Of a DNA stretch of 64,000 nucleotides, positions 30,864 through 39,978 are shown piece by piece. The stretch is from Corynebacterium canis. GTDB taxonomy: Bacteria > Actinomycetota > Actinomycetes > Mycobacteriales > Mycobacteriaceae. The notes beneath the pieces are model-generated. The model was not told where the DNA came from, ran no database searches, and saw only the letters and a program-made list of their open reading frames with translations. A program made the position numbers and the translations under genes. The stretch is taken from the NCBI RefSeq assembly GCF_030408595.1, contig NZ_CP047080.1:113831-177830 (forward strand). The letters run 5' to 3'. Position 1 is the first letter of the stretch, and the number at the start of each line of letters is the position of its first letter.

Positions 30864-31811
30864 GTGGCACGGCACGCGAACGTGATGGAGGAACCCCACC
30901 CCCAGGAGCAAGCGGAACCCGCGACCGCAACGCGCCCTCGGCTGCGGCAACTGCTGCTCCCCATACTGATCATTCTCCTAGGCATGAGCGTGCTGCTCTA
31001 CCCGGTGATAGCCACGCAATGGAACAATATCCAGCAGCAGCTGGTCACCGAGGAATACGCCAAGTTCGTCGAAGAACAACCCGAAGAAGTCCGCAATGAA
31101 ATGTTCGAAGCGGCACTGCGGTACAACGCCGAACACGCCGGGACGCCAATCCTCGACCCCTGGCTCGCGCAAGTAGCCGAAGACAACGGCGACTACCAAG
31201 CTTATCTGGAACAACTAAAAACCAATGGTGCGATGGCGCAAATCATCGTGCCAAGCGCCAAAGTAAAACTCCCCGTCTACCACGGCAGCGACGAAAAAAC
31301 CCTGCAAAAAGGCGTCGGGCACCTCTTTGGCACCAGCCTGCCGGTGGGCGGCGAATCCACGCACTCCGTGCTCACCGGGCACACCGGGCTTACCAATGCC
31401 ACGCTTTTTGACAACCTCACCGACGTAAAGGTCGGCGACGCAATCTACCTAAACGTGCTGGGCAACCGGCTGAAATACGAGGTAGACCAGCTGAACGTGG
31501 TGCTGCCCAACGAGATCGACCAATTGGCGGTTGTGGAGGGCCAAGACCTAGTCACCCTGATCACCTGCACCCCCTACGGCATTAACTCGCACCGCCTGCT
31601 GGTGCGCGGACACCGCGTGCCCATGGAACCGGCCGATGAGAAATTGCTGGACGAACAAGGCGGCCTGACCTGGCAATGGTGGATGCTGGCGGCGATCGGC
31701 GCGTGCGCGTTGGTGCTGGTGCTGATGCTCGTGTGGGTGATCCGCGCGATCCGCCGCAGCCGCCGGGCGGAACCAAGGGAAGAAGCCGACAGCGATGATG
31801 AAGGTAATTAA
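30864..31811 (+). CDS. Class C (pilus) sortase
   Basis: Transpeptidase that polymerises pilins on the outside of the membrane. 315 residues from GTG 30864 (AAGGAG upstream); ATG 30885 is an alternative. An N-terminal transmembrane helix (about 32-54), the lid motif DPW typical of class C enzymes near residue 100, catalytic His173 (TGHTGL), Cys235 in TLITCTPYG and Arg244, then a second transmembrane helix near 270-290 and a charged tail. It follows the backbone pilin by 115 bp, in which a CCACGC/GCGTGG stem may reduce read-through. The last 17 nt overlap the base-like pilin gene. It is the only sortase in the window, so wall anchoring probably needs a housekeeping sortase elsewhere. Confidence 0.95.
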   Translation: MARHANVMEEPHPQEQAEPATATRPRLRQLLLPILIILLGMSVLLYPVIATQWNNIQQQLVTEEYAKFVEEQPEEVRNEMFEAALRYNAEHAGTPILDPWLAQVAEDNGDYQAYLEQLKTNGAMAQIIVPSAKVKLPVYHGSDEKTLQKGVGHLFGTSLPVGGESTHSVLTGHTGLTNATLFDNLTDVKVGDAIYLNVLGNRLKYEVDQLNVVLPNEIDQLAVVEGQDLVTLITCTPYGINSHRLLVRGHRVPMEPADEKLLDEQGGLTWQWWMLAAIGACALVLVLMLVWVIRAIRRSRRAEPREEADSDDEGN

Positions 31812-32514
31812 GTACCTCACGGCGTGCGCAATCCTGGTCGCCGCATTCGGGCCAGGCGCCCTCGCGCGGGCCGACTCCCACACCGTGGTGGGCAACACCA
31901 TGCACCTCGAGGTTTCCGATATCGACCCCACGCGCACCGGCACGCTGACGCTGATAAAACGTGTGGGCGAGCGGCCGCGCCCGGTGCCGGGAGCGTTTTT
32001 TAGCATCAAACGCATCAAAAGCGTGGACCTGGGCACCGAGCAAGGCTGGGCCGTCGCACGCACCATGAGCGTTGCCGAAGCCGTCGGCGAAACGAAGGAC
32101 CTTATCGACGCCGCGACTACCGACGCCGCCGGCGAGGCACGGTTTTTCGAACTACCGGTGGGCCTGTACTTGGTGACGGAGGAAGACCGGGGCGCTTCTC
32201 CCTGGAACGTGCAGCCCTTTTTGCTGACTATTCCGAGCGGCAGCGTGGACGGTCGCGCGTGGGAATACGACGTGCGGGTGGCCGTAAAAATCGATGTCGA
32301 TTCGTCTAGCTCCTCTGGTGCGCCGAGCGGTCCGGGGTATCCGCCCCAGTCGCACGACGCTGCGGGTGGTGGTGCTGGTGGGGACGGTGCGGATGCCGCG
32401 CGCCGCCAGCAGCTTGCATACACCGGGGTTCGGATCTTTGGCGTGCTGGCCGTGGGGGCGGGCCTGGTCCTGGCCGGTGTGATCCTGCGCCGCCGCGCGG
32501 GGCAGGCCAGATAG
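31795..32514 (+). CDS. Base-like minor pilin, SpaB type
   Basis: A 239-residue protein. Signal peptide residues 1-26, a single CnaB-like domain (GTLTLIKRVGE through LPVGLYLVTEED), a pilin-motif-like WEYDVRVAVK, then a Ser/Gly/Pro linker and the sorting signal LAYTG (207-211) with membrane helix and basic tail. The L-A-x-T-G form is typical of SpaB-like base pilins, which end polymerisation and pass the fibre to the housekeeping sortase. It overlaps the sortase gene, implying translational coupling. ATG 31798 is an alternative start. Confidence 0.88.
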   Translation: MMKVIKYLTACAILVAAFGPGALARADSHTVVGNTMHLEVSDIDPTRTGTLTLIKRVGERPRPVPGAFFSIKRIKSVDLGTEQGWAVARTMSVAEAVGETKDLIDAATTDAAGEARFFELPVGLYLVTEEDRGASPWNVQPFLLTIPSGSVDGRAWEYDVRVAVKIDVDSSSSSGAPSGPGYPPQSHDAAGGGAGGDGADAARRQQLAYTGVRIFGVLAVGAGLVLAGVILRRRAGQAR

Positions 32515-33132
32515 CTATTCCCTATCGCTGGTGGCGGCGATGATGTCCGCCCGCGCCCGCGCCACCCGGGAGCGGATCGTGCCCACGCGGACACCGGCGA
32601 TCTTGGCTGCCTCATCGTAGGTATAGCCGAGCACTTGCGTGAGGATCAGGGCTTCCCGCCGGTCGGGTGATAGCTGGTCGATAAGCATTCGGGCGTCGAT
32701 CCATTCCGTCCACGCGTTCGAGGTTTCGGCGGTGGCGTGGGCGTCTTCGTACTCGGTCGCGGCCTTGCGTGGGCGCGCGAGATCGTGCCGGATATTGTCC
32801 ACCCACACGCGTCGCGCCAGCGAAAGGATCCACGTGCGCGCAGAAGAGCGCGCTGCAAAGCGGGGGAGCGCGCCGATCACCCGCAGGTACGTTTCTTGGG
32901 TGAGGTCATCCGCGATATCGCGGCCGCCCAAATGGGCCAGCAACCTCCAAACATCTGTTTGGGTCGCCTGTATGAATTCGGTGAGCGCCGCACGGTCTCC
33001 CCGCCCGGCCTTGATGGCCAGTTCAGTGACGCGCGCGTCGTCCCGCTCCAAGTACGAATTCACAACGGTAAAGAATACCAGCGTCTTTTTCCCGCCTGGC
33101 GCCTCACGCTCGCCCCGATAGCGCATTTGCAC
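32515..33132 (-). CDS. sigC: ECF sigma factor SigC
   Basis: A sigma-70 family factor with region 2 (ADDLTQETYLRVIGALPRF) and region 4 (LGYTYDEAAKIAGVRVGTIRSRVARAR). Its place after asd and divergent from katA is that of C. glutamicum sigC, whose product responds to electron-transport/heme stress. The annotated GTG at 33132 gives 205 residues with an unrelated basic N-terminus; GTG 33063 (MNSYLERDDARVTEL) gives 182 and may be the real start. No anti-sigma gene is adjacent. Its 3' end abuts the base-pilin gene, which ends 1 bp away on the other strand, so pilus and sigma transcripts converge. Confidence 0.88.
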   Translation of the reverse strand: MQMRYRGEREAPGGKKTLVFFTVVNSYLERDDARVTELAIKAGRGDRAALTEFIQATQTDVWRLLAHLGGRDIADDLTQETYLRVIGALPRFAARSSARTWILSLARRVWVDNIRHDLARPRKAATEYEDAHATAETSNAWTEWIDARMLIDQLSPDRREALILTQVLGYTYDEAAKIAGVRVGTIRSRVARARADIIAATSDRE

Positions 33133-33187
33133 TGTTCAGGGGAGGTAACTGGATTGATAAGTAATCACCTATAAATAATAAAAAAGC

Positions 33188-33216
33188 TTGCAAGGTTTAC
33201 GTATAAGTTGTATTCT
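33188..33216 (+). promoter_or_regulatory. katA promoter, vegetative sigma type
   Basis: TTGCAA (33188-33193), 17 nt, TATTCT (33211-33216), 32 nt before the katA ATG. The whole 33133-33248 interval is AT-rich. I see no OxyR or DtxR site that I could defend. Confidence 0.6.
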
Positions 33217-33248
33217 ATGGATACCAGCCCATTTGAAAGGATCCACCT

Positions 33249-34757
33249 ATGTCTGACGTAAGTTCTCGCGGACTTTGCCCGGTGGCTCACGGTCCGTCCA
33301 CAGGTTTGAACGGCGCTCCCGTGGCCAGCGAAAATCACTCCATAACCCAAGGTCAACAAGGAAGCGTTGCGCTTCACGATTTCCACCTGATAGAAAAGCT
33401 CGCCCACTTCAACCGCGAGCGCGTGCCCGAGCGCGTCGTGCACGCCAAAGGCTCTGGCGCGTTCGGCGAATTGCACACCACCGAGGATGTTTCCGCATAC
33501 ACCTGCGCGGCCTTGTTCCAGCCCGGTGTGACTACCCCCATGCTTGTGCGCTTTTCCACCGTCGCCGGGGAGCAAGGCAGCCCCGACTCCTGGCGCGACG
33601 TCCGCGGATTCGCCTGCAAGTTCTACACCACGGAGGGCAACTACGACATCGTTGGTAATAACACCCCGGTGTTCTTTATCCGCGATGGCATCAAGTTCCC
33701 CGACTTCATCCATTCGCAAAAGCGTCTGCCACACACCGGCCTGCGCGATGCCAATATGCAGTGGGATTTCTGGACTCGCAGCCCCGAGACCGCCCACCAA
33801 GTCACCTACCTCATGGGTGACCGCGGCATCCCGAAGACCTTCCGCCACATGGACGGCTTCGGCTCCCACACCTACCAGTGGATCAATGAGGCCGGCGAAC
33901 GCTTCTGGGTGAAATACCACTTCAAGACCCGCCAGGGTTGGGAGTACTACAGCGACGAAGAGGCCGCCGCCATCACCGGCGCGAACGCCGATTCTTCCCG
34001 CTCCGATCTCTGGGACGCAATCGAACGCGGCGATTTCCCAATCTGGGATGTTTACGTGCAGATCATGCCCTTCGACGAGGCCGAAACCTACCGTTGGAAC
34101 CCCTTCGATCTGACCAAGACCTGGTCTCATAAGGATTACCCATTAGTTAAGGTCGGCTACTTCGAGCTGAACCGCAACCCGGAGAACTTCTTCGCCCAGA
34201 TCGAACAGGCCGCCTTCGCGCCCTCCAACCTGGTGCGCGGCATCGGCTTTTCCCCGGACAAGATGTTGATCGCCCGTGGCTTCGCCTACGCGGACGCACA
34301 CCGCTACCGCATCGGCGCGAACCACGAGCAAATCCCGGTCAACCAGCCGGTTTGCCCCGTGAACTCCTACGCTCACGACGGCGCCATGACCTACCAATTC
34401 CGGGGCGCGGAACCCGTCTACTCGCCCAACGGTTTCGGCCGCGAAGCCGGGTTCAACGATTCCGGCAATACCGTCACCGTTGGCACGGCGGGCGATATGG
34501 GCCTGTGGGATACTCACGGCAACGATTTCACCCGCGGTGCCTACGTGCAGCACCCCGAGGACGACGATTTTATCCAGGCAGGCCAGCTCGTCCGCGACGT
34601 GCTTGACGACGCTGCGCGCGAACGCCTCGCCGGAAATATTGCGCGCGCCATGTCCGGCGTGAACTCGGAGATCGAGGCTCGCGTGTACGAGTACTGGACC
34701 AATGTGGATCCCTGGCTCGGCGGGCGCGTCCGCGAATTGTTTACCGCCGCGAAGTAA
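33249..34757 (+). CDS. katA: Heme catalase
   Basis: Breaks down hydrogen peroxide in the cytoplasm. 502 residues, the usual size for small-subunit monofunctional catalases. The active-site His lies in [16 protein letters not shown], the Asn in [19 protein letters not shown] helix region, and the heme-ligand Tyr in [23 protein letters not shown] precedes the ATG. Divergent from sigC, as in C. glutamicum, and followed by an Ohr-like peroxidase gene, so this is a small oxidative-stress block. Confidence 0.97.
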   Translation: MSDVSSRGLCPVAHGPSTGLNGAPVASENHSITQGQQGSVALHDFHLIEKLAHFNRERVPERVVHAKGSGAFGELHTTEDVSAYTCAALFQPGVTTPMLVRFSTVAGEQGSPDSWRDVRGFACKFYTTEGNYDIVGNNTPVFFIRDGIKFPDFIHSQKRLPHTGLRDANMQWDFWTRSPETAHQVTYLMGDRGIPKTFRHMDGFGSHTYQWINEAGERFWVKYHFKTRQGWEYYSDEEAAAITGANADSSRSDLWDAIERGDFPIWDVYVQIMPFDEAETYRWNPFDLTKTWSHKDYPLVKVGYFELNRNPENFFAQIEQAAFAPSNLVRGIGFSPDKMLIARGFAYADAHRYRIGANHEQIPVNQPVCPVNSYAHDGAMTYQFRGAEPVYSPNGFGREAGFNDSGNTVTVGTAGDMGLWDTHGNDFTRGAYVQHPEDDDFIQAGQLVRDVLDDAARERLAGNIARAMSGVNSEIEARVYEYWTNVDPWLGGRVRELFTAAK

Positions 34758-34870
34758 CCCTTAGCACATCCGCACCGTCGCTGCCAGTGCGGTACCCACG
34801 CACAACACCGCCTTCCCAACACCATTACAATGGCGGAAACCTAAATACGTGTAGGGAAAGGACCAACACC

Positions 34871-35302
34871 ATGGCAGAAACTCTGTACACCGCGACTGTT
34901 ACCTCAACCGGCGGTGGCCGCGACGGGCGCGTCGAATCCGCGTGCGGCGATCTGGCGCTCGATGTGCGCCCACCCAAGGAGCTTGGCGGTGCCGGTGGGG
35001 CCGCCAACCCAGAACTCCTCTTCGCAGCTGCATGGGCGGCCTGTTTTAATGGGGCGCTGCAGCTCATCATGAAGAATGCGGGTGTGGACGTCGCAAAGCA
35101 TCAACCCACCGTCACCGCCGACGCCTCCCTTAACCGCGACCCCAGCGGCGTTGGTTTCCGCATCTCCGGCAAGGTCACCGTGGTGTTCGAAAACCAGGAC
35201 CAGCTTGCCGACGCAGCGGACCTCGTCGCCAAGGCACACGCGTTCTGTCCGTACTCCAAGGCAGTGCGCGGCGAATTCGACGGCGAGGCCGTACTCGGTT
35301 AA
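34871..35302 (+). CDS. OsmC/Ohr-family organic hydroperoxide reductase
   Basis: 143 residues from ATG 34871 with GGAAAGGA upstream (the frame is open to 34787). The two reactive cysteines are present in Ohr-type context: AACFNGAL and FCPYSKA. NPELLFAAAWAACF is the usual helix around the first Cys. Ohr enzymes reduce lipid and organic peroxides using dithiol cofactors. The nearby catalase agrees. A TACAAT box near 34827 may be its own -10. No OhrR-type regulator is visible beside it. Confidence 0.88.
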   Translation: MAETLYTATVTSTGGGRDGRVESACGDLALDVRPPKELGGAGGAANPELLFAAAWAACFNGALQLIMKNAGVDVAKHQPTVTADASLNRDPSGVGFRISGKVTVVFENQDQLADAADLVAKAHAFCPYSKAVRGEFDGEAVLG

Positions 35303-35316
35303 ACCCCTCAAGCCCG

Positions 35317-35456
35317 ATTCCAACTCGCGTTGGACCCTTGGCCCTCAATTCCAACTAAAAGCGCGATTTGTTGGAATTGGGCGAATCAATTCCAACTCGC
35401 GTTGGACCCCTGGCCCTCAATTCCAACAAAAAGGCCGATTCGTTGGAATTGGGGGC
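35317..35456. repeat. Two tandem 72-bp repeats with internal palindromes
   Basis: Units start at 35317 and 35389 and both read ATTCCAACTCGCGTTGGACC at their start. Each contains AATTCCAAC ... GTTGGAATT arms able to form a hairpin, so the block may also end the upstream transcript. The next 45 bp hold nothing clear. Confidence 0.7.
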
Positions 35457-35500
35457 CGCTTTGGTTAGACTCGGCCACGACGGCAATGGAGGGCTGAGGG

Positions 35501-35728
35501 ATGGACGCGGCAAAGTTCTGTGACAGCAAATTCGGATACGCCACCAAAAAACCTGGTGATAAATGGGCGTTCGTGTATTACTTACCCCGGCACATCCCCC
35601 GCGAACTTGAGCTATCCACCGAGGTTTGAGGTGCCACCCCGAATAATGCGGACTTTGTTTCGCCATATATGACGAAGCACTTGATTGAGCATCGCATTGT
35701 CGCTGGGCTAAACGGCCTCACCGCGTAA
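35501..35728 (+). pseudogene. Small gene broken by an in-frame TGA
   Basis: ATG 35501 (GGAGGG upstream) opens a frame of 75 codons ending at TAA 35726-35728, interrupted only by TGA at 35627-35629 (codon 43). The first part reads KFGYATKKPGDKWAFVYYLP, the part after the stop SPYMTKHLIEHRIVAGLNGL. Both have plausible protein-like composition, so a single nonsense change in a former small gene is the simplest view. I do not recognise the family. It lies at the left flank of the second duplicated segment. Confidence 0.45.
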
Positions 35729-35819
35729 AAAGTGCACGTCGCATACGATCCCGCATAGCCCTGCATATCCGCGGACCCCACCTGCCGTGGCAGATGTGCC
35801 TGATTTTCTGCCGTGACAG

Positions 35820-35905
35820 ATCTGCCTGAGGCAGATATAACACGGCGGTTTCGCGTTCCTGCGGAAACGTCATCGCGCGACGACCGGCGTGTCGAATCTG
35901 CCTGA
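35820..35905 (+). repeat. 86-bp palindromic repeat element
   Basis: Same unit as 7356-7441: starts with ATCTGCCTGAGGCAGAT and ends with GTCGAATCTGCCTGA. Confidence 0.75.
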
Positions 35906-35993
35906 CCGGGGTTTGTGGGCCGATTCCGGCCCCCAACTCGCCACATCACCTGGCGTGGTGGTGCGGATCTGCCTGCATTTCCACCCGCGACAG

Positions 35994-36010
35994 ATGTGCC
36001 TGAGGCAGAT
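35994..36010. repeat. Palindromic repeat core variant
   Basis: ATGTGCCTGAGGCAGAT with the second flank type (TCGCCGCGG), matching the copy at 7530. Confidence 0.65.
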
Positions 36011-36263
36011 TCGCCGCGGCCGCATTTCCCCAGGAAAACTCGGCCCAAAAATCAGGCAGATCCGGCGGAGCCAGGCAAATGTGACGCGACCGGACCGCAG
36101 CCAGGCAGATTGTACATGGCTGCTGAGGCTGGGCTCCGGTGGTTGGTGATCGATGTCGTTTCAACGTGTTCGAGTCGGCCGTGACCTATCGCGGATAAGA
36201 ATGCGTTGCCCCCAGCGGCCTTTTGTTGGGGTGGAGGATCTGCCTGCATTTCTTGCCGTGGCA

Positions 36264-36350
36264 GATGTGCCTGAGGCAGATGTAACACGGCGGTTTCGCG
36301 TTCCTGCGGAAACACCGCCGCGCGCCGACCGGCGTGTCGAATCTGCCTGA
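36264..36350 (+). repeat. 86/87-bp palindromic repeat element
   Basis: Starts ATGTGCCTGAGGCAGAT and ends GTCGAATCTGCCTGA. The inner GCGGTTTC and GGAAACACCGC arms are especially well matched in this copy. Confidence 0.75.
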
Positions 36351-36441
36351 GCATGGAAAATCCTCGGCCGATTCCGGCCTCCACCTCGCCACATCACCTG
36401 GTGTGGTGGTGCGGATCTGCCTGCGATGCCTGCCGTGTCAG

Positions 36442-36458
36442 ATGTGCCTGAGGCAGAT
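36442..36458. repeat. Palindromic repeat core variant
   Basis: ATGTGCCTGAGGCAGAT followed by TCGTCGCGG, the second flank type. Confidence 0.65.
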
Positions 36459-36784
36459 TCGTCGCGGCCGCATTTCCCCAGGACAACTCGGCCCAAAAAT
36501 CAGGCAGATCCCGCGGAGCCAGGCAGATTGTACGTAGCCGGAGAGCAGCCAGGCAGATGTAACGTGGCCGGGCAAGGGGCGCTTCAGCTACGGGGTGTTG
36601 CGGGCAGCCGGAAGTGGTCGGGCGGGCGCGGCGCACAAAATAGGCCAGGGGTGTGCCGGGTTTCGGGGGTCACCGAACAGTGTTGGGCTTCACCGTGCCG
36701 GTTGTGGGGTGTGGCGGGCGCGCAGCAACAAAGGCAGGTCGGCGAACAAAGCCGAGGTAGGTGGGGTGCAGCGAATGATCGGCC

Positions 36785-36872
36785 CTAGAATTCGCCGTGA
36801 GGTTTCAGCCGTTTGGATTCGGCCGTTAGGGTTCGGCGTCAGGATTCAGTCGTTTGGTTTCGGCCGTTTATG
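36785..36872. repeat. Degenerate short tandem repeats
   Basis: About six imperfect copies of a 15-17 nt unit resembling GGATTCGGCCGTTAG, immediately downstream of (and slightly into the end of) the DUF559 gene. A shorter version is present at 8105-8160 in copy 1. Confidence 0.6.
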
Positions 36873-37842
36873 TTTTGGGCGCGTGTGTGGTGTTGGTTTC
36901 GGCGCGGTGGATGGCGCGGCGCAGGGTGGTGATCAGGTCGCGGGGTTTTTGCAGCAGCCCGTGGGTGATACGCAGTGGTTCCCAGCCGAGTTCGCGTAGC
37001 CGGATCAACACTTTGGCATCGTAGTCACGTTGGCTGCGTTGAAGGTGGTGGGCTCCGTCGTAGAACAAACCGACGCGGATATCTGGCCAGCCGGAATCAA
37101 GCACGGTGAGCAGGGGTGTGCCATCGTCGACTAGCGCACCTGAGTTATAGATCGGGATTTGCACCTCCAGGTGTTGGCGCAGCTGCTCGGCAATCAACCG
37201 CAACACAGTTTCCGGAGGCGACTGGGCACCAGAGCGGGACAGGTTCAACAGTTTTTTCAGCTGGCGGGCGCTGAAAATATTCCGCGCGATGTCACGCACC
37301 AGCTGAAAGTTCAGTGTGGTGCATGCGCGCAGCGCGTCAATCAACTGGATGGCGCGAACTTCCCAGTTAGCAAGGTTGGGTACTTGGTAGACCCACCAGG
37401 AGTGGCGGTCACGCTGCAGATCAATCAAGCAATCCACCAACGCGTATTCGGGGGCGACGACCTGCATGCCGGGTAGTTCCTGATCCGGTGTCCATACCCT
37501 GGTGCCCGGCCGCAGTCTGCGGCGGGTGGCGTCGAACACGCTGTGGCTGCGTTGGAAATTACTGGCCACATGCACGGTGATGTGGGCATCATCCACCCAA
37601 TACTTCAAACCGGCATAGGCTGCGGCGGCCCAGCCGCCGATAATGACATTCGGGGTTTGGGTGAAATGCGCCCGAGCCCGCAGCATAATCGGGGCGGCAA
37701 ACCCCAGGCGTTGCGGGTGATACCGCGAGCCCCACTCCACCTCCCGGCTAGCCCGACAATACCCACGCGGCATCGCAAGCCGGCGAGTGATGTTCACGAA
37801 AGAGGTATCGAGCAGTTTGGTGCGACGATGAAACAAACCCAT
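36868..37842 (-). CDS. DUF559-type (Vsr-fold) nuclease-like protein, copy 2
   Basis: About 324 residues from ATG 37842 (frame open to 37938). Nearly identical to the protein at 8129-9127, differing at only a few positions (for example GLKYWV vs GLTYWV, Asn vs Lys after KKLL) and at the extreme C-terminus, which ends in HAPKT here. It carries the same DUF559 signature and the same Phe in place of the usual Glu before YDG. Very high similarity implies a recent duplication or gene conversion. Both copies have the same orientation and flanking repeat array. Confidence 0.72.
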   Translation of the reverse strand: MGLFHRRTKLLDTSFVNITRRLAMPRGYCRASREVEWGSRYHPQRLGFAAPIMLRARAHFTQTPNVIIGGWAAAAYAGLKYWVDDAHITVHVASNFQRSHSVFDATRRRLRPGTRVWTPDQELPGMQVVAPEYALVDCLIDLQRDRHSWWVYQVPNLANWEVRAIQLIDALRACTTLNFQLVRDIARNIFSARQLKKLLNLSRSGAQSPPETVLRLIAEQLRQHLEVQIPIYNSGALVDDGTPLLTVLDSGWPDIRVGLFYDGAHHLQRSQRDYDAKVLIRLRELGWEPLRITHGLLQKPRDLITTLRRAIHRAETNTTHAPKT

Positions 37843-37989
37843 AGCACCAGTGATAACCCCAATGCGGCACAAAACCCAGGGTTTTCCCAAACACACCCCA
37901 CCAACCTGTGGATAACTTGAAACTATCCACAGGCACACAGGGTTTCAGTGGCAACAGGGTGGCGCGCAGCACGGCGAACGGGTATAATG

Positions 37990-38402
37990 CCGTCCGCCAC
38001 GGCAGGATTGGGCGGCTGATCATTAACCTTCTCTTGCGTGAACGTCAACGGCTCGAAGCACCGCTGCTGTATTTGTGCGGATTCTTTGAATCGCACCGGC
38101 ATGAGTGTTACGAAAGCTTGCAGGGTATACGTGAGGAATACCGTGGCCGTGCGCTGCTAGAACACCCACGCATGGCCGGCTTGGCTGACCTCTTGGTGGA
38201 GAATCCGTACGTGACGGTGAAGGCTGTCGAAGAAAAGCTTGAAATTACCAACCAGGGTGCCCGCAACCTCATCGTGAAAGCAGCTTCACCCGAGTTTGGT
38301 TGGCTGCAAGAAAAAGGGGCCACGGGCGCTGGCGGGCGGAAAATCTGGGTGGCGCGAGACATCCTCGATGCTATGGAAGCGCCATCGAGCTATAAGCCCT
38401 AA
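37990..38402 (+). pseudogene. Truncated Fic-family protein remnant
   Basis: The frame reads HGRIGRLIINLLLRERQRLEAPLLYLCGFFESHR near its start, which is the second half of the Fic motif (HPFxDGNGRxGR) and the helix after it, then a winged-helix end (NPYVTVKAVEEKLEITNQGA ... KIWVARDILDAME). The N-terminal part of Fic and the first half of the motif with the catalytic His are missing; the break coincides with the end of the duplicated segment. There may be an internal deletion around residue 55 as well. Intact relatives add AMP or similar groups to target proteins; this remnant cannot. Confidence 0.75.
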
Positions 38403-38455
38403 CCTGCTGCAAATCGGTTGACTTCAAGCGCTTTAAGTTTCTACGCTGGGGTTTT

Positions 38456-38914
38456 ATGGAGGACACGATCGAGCAAGCCAAGTACACAATCCAGCAAGCG
38501 GCCGATCTGTGTGGGTTGCCGAGCAGTACGCTGCGGTATTACGAATCGATCGGCCTTATCGCGCCACCGACCCGTATGTATAACGGGCACCGGCGTTACA
38601 CGGATAGTGACCTCGCTAACCTCAACACCATCGCATGTTTGAACGCCACCGGTTTGCCGATCGAATCCATGCGCGAGTATTTGGACAACGCTAGCCGTGC
38701 GGATGCGTCTGCCGAGATCGTAATCCTCGAAGAACACGCCGCGCGGCTCGCTCGCGAGCTTCGCACCCTGCAATTACGGATGCGTTATGTCGAGCTTAAA
38801 ACTGCGTGGTGGCGCGCGTTTTCCGACGATGACCAGCAACAACTCGACGCACTAGGGGCGCAAGCCCAGGTTGCGGCGAGGGAACTAAAAGCATCACTAG
38901 AAGGAGAAGAGTAA
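38456..38914 (+). CDS. MerR-family transcriptional regulator
   Basis: A 152-residue regulator. The N-terminal winged helix-turn-helix reads YTIQQAADLCGLPSSTLRYYESIGLI, with the wing GHRRYTDSDL, followed by a dimerising helix (about 85-130). No metal-binding cysteine pattern is visible in the C-terminus, so it is closer to the aldehyde/electrophile-sensing AdhR/NmlR type than to metal sensors. Its stop overlaps the start of the dehydrogenase gene by one base (TAATG), so it probably controls that gene and itself. Confidence 0.92.
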   Translation: MEDTIEQAKYTIQQAADLCGLPSSTLRYYESIGLIAPPTRMYNGHRRYTDSDLANLNTIACLNATGLPIESMREYLDNASRADASAEIVILEEHAARLARELRTLQLRMRYVELKTAWWRAFSDDDQQQLDALGAQAQVAARELKASLEGEE

Positions 38915-39954
38915 TGAAAGCGGCGATTTTTAAGGGCCCCGGCTTGATTGCTGTGGAGGAGCGCCCGAAGCCAGAGATTCAGCTGCCTACCGACGCCGTC
39001 GTGCGCATCGTTCGAACTTGTGTTTGCGGTAGCGACCTGTGGTACTACAACGGTGACTCACCCCACGACGAAAGCGGCATTGGCCACGAAGCGCTCGGCG
39101 TAGTCGAAGCTACCGGCAGCGCCGTGCGTTCTGTGAAGACCGGCGATCTGGTGATCGTGCCCTTTGCCTACAGCGATAACACCTGCCCCCATTGCGAAAA
39201 CGGCGTGCAAACGGCATGCGTGGACGGCGGATTCTTCGGCGGCGGCGAACTCGGCTGCCAGGCGGAATTCCTGCGCGTTCCACTGGCCGATGGCACCGCC
39301 GTTGCCGTTCCCGAAGGTAAGTACGATGACGCGCAACTTGCCTCATTGCTTACCCTGAGCGATGTCATGGGCACCGGCTATCACGCCGCCGTTGCGGCGG
39401 AGGTAAAACCGGGTCACACCGTGGCGGTGGTTGGCGACGGCGCGGTGGGTCTGAGCGGCGTATTGGCAGCGAAGCTGCTCGGGGCGTCGAGAATCATTGT
39501 GCTCGGTAGCACCCACGCACCACGCCACGAGCTTGCGCGCAAATGGGGCGCAACCGACCTTATTACCGTGCGGGGTGACGACGCCGTGACCGAACTGTTC
39601 GAACTCACGAACGGCGTTGGCGCGGACGCGGTGCTCGAATGCGTAGGCTCCAAGACCGCGACGGAAACCGCTTTTGCTATCGCCCGCCCCGGCGCCATCG
39701 TGGGCCGAGTGGGGCTGCCCCACGATGCTCCGATCGATGCCGAAGGTACGTTCTTACGCAACATTGGCATGCGCGGCGGCCCGGCACCGGTGCGGGAATA
39801 CCTGCCGGAGCTGCTGGAGGCCACCTTGCGGGGCGATATCACACCCGGCGATGTATTCGATTACGTCACCGATCTCGAACATATTGATGAGGCTTATCAG
39901 GCGATGCAGCAGCGGCGCGCCATCAAGGCCCTGATCAAGGTCAGCGAGGTGTAG
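38914..39954 (+). CDS. Zinc-dependent alcohol dehydrogenase family protein
   Basis: A 346-residue medium-chain dehydrogenase. Catalytic zinc ligands Cys38 (CVCGSDLW), His58 and Glu59 (GHEALG). A Cys-rich stretch CPHCENGVQTAC resembles a reduced structural-zinc lobe. Rossmann motif VGDGAVGLSGVLAAKLLG. GAAGGAGAAG lies before the ATG. The pairing with a MerR regulator suggests defence against aldehydes or alcohols; the exact substrate is not visible. Confidence 0.92.
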   Translation: MKAAIFKGPGLIAVEERPKPEIQLPTDAVVRIVRTCVCGSDLWYYNGDSPHDESGIGHEALGVVEATGSAVRSVKTGDLVIVPFAYSDNTCPHCENGVQTACVDGGFFGGGELGCQAEFLRVPLADGTAVAVPEGKYDDAQLASLLTLSDVMGTGYHAAVAAEVKPGHTVAVVGDGAVGLSGVLAAKLLGASRIIVLGSTHAPRHELARKWGATDLITVRGDDAVTELFELTNGVGADAVLECVGSKTATETAFAIARPGAIVGRVGLPHDAPIDAEGTFLRNIGMRGGPAPVREYLPELLEATLRGDITPGDVFDYVTDLEHIDEAYQAMQQRRAIKALIKVSEV

Positions 39955-39978
39955 GTCTGTCTTGGGGCGAGGGCGGCG

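Larger units (their letters stand above)
35790..37989. repeat. Long duplicated segment, copy 2 (repeat array plus DUF559 gene)
   Basis: Direct-orientation homologue of 7340-9277. The repeat array here is longer because one block of about 400 bp (around 36210-36560 vs 35790-36110) is itself duplicated. It ends at GAACGGGTATAAT (37977-37989), right where a truncated fic reading frame begins. No coding gene is supported in 35729-36867. Confidence 0.8.

Noticed and set aside
28754..30985. A 743-codon open frame opposite the backbone pilin
   Set aside because: Pilin motifs and sorting signal prove the plus strand; the minus frame has no recognisable protein.
33133..33248. DtxR or OxyR operator before katA
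   Set aside because: No sequence there matches the 19-bp DtxR palindrome well enough, and OxyR sites cannot be called from this sequence alone.
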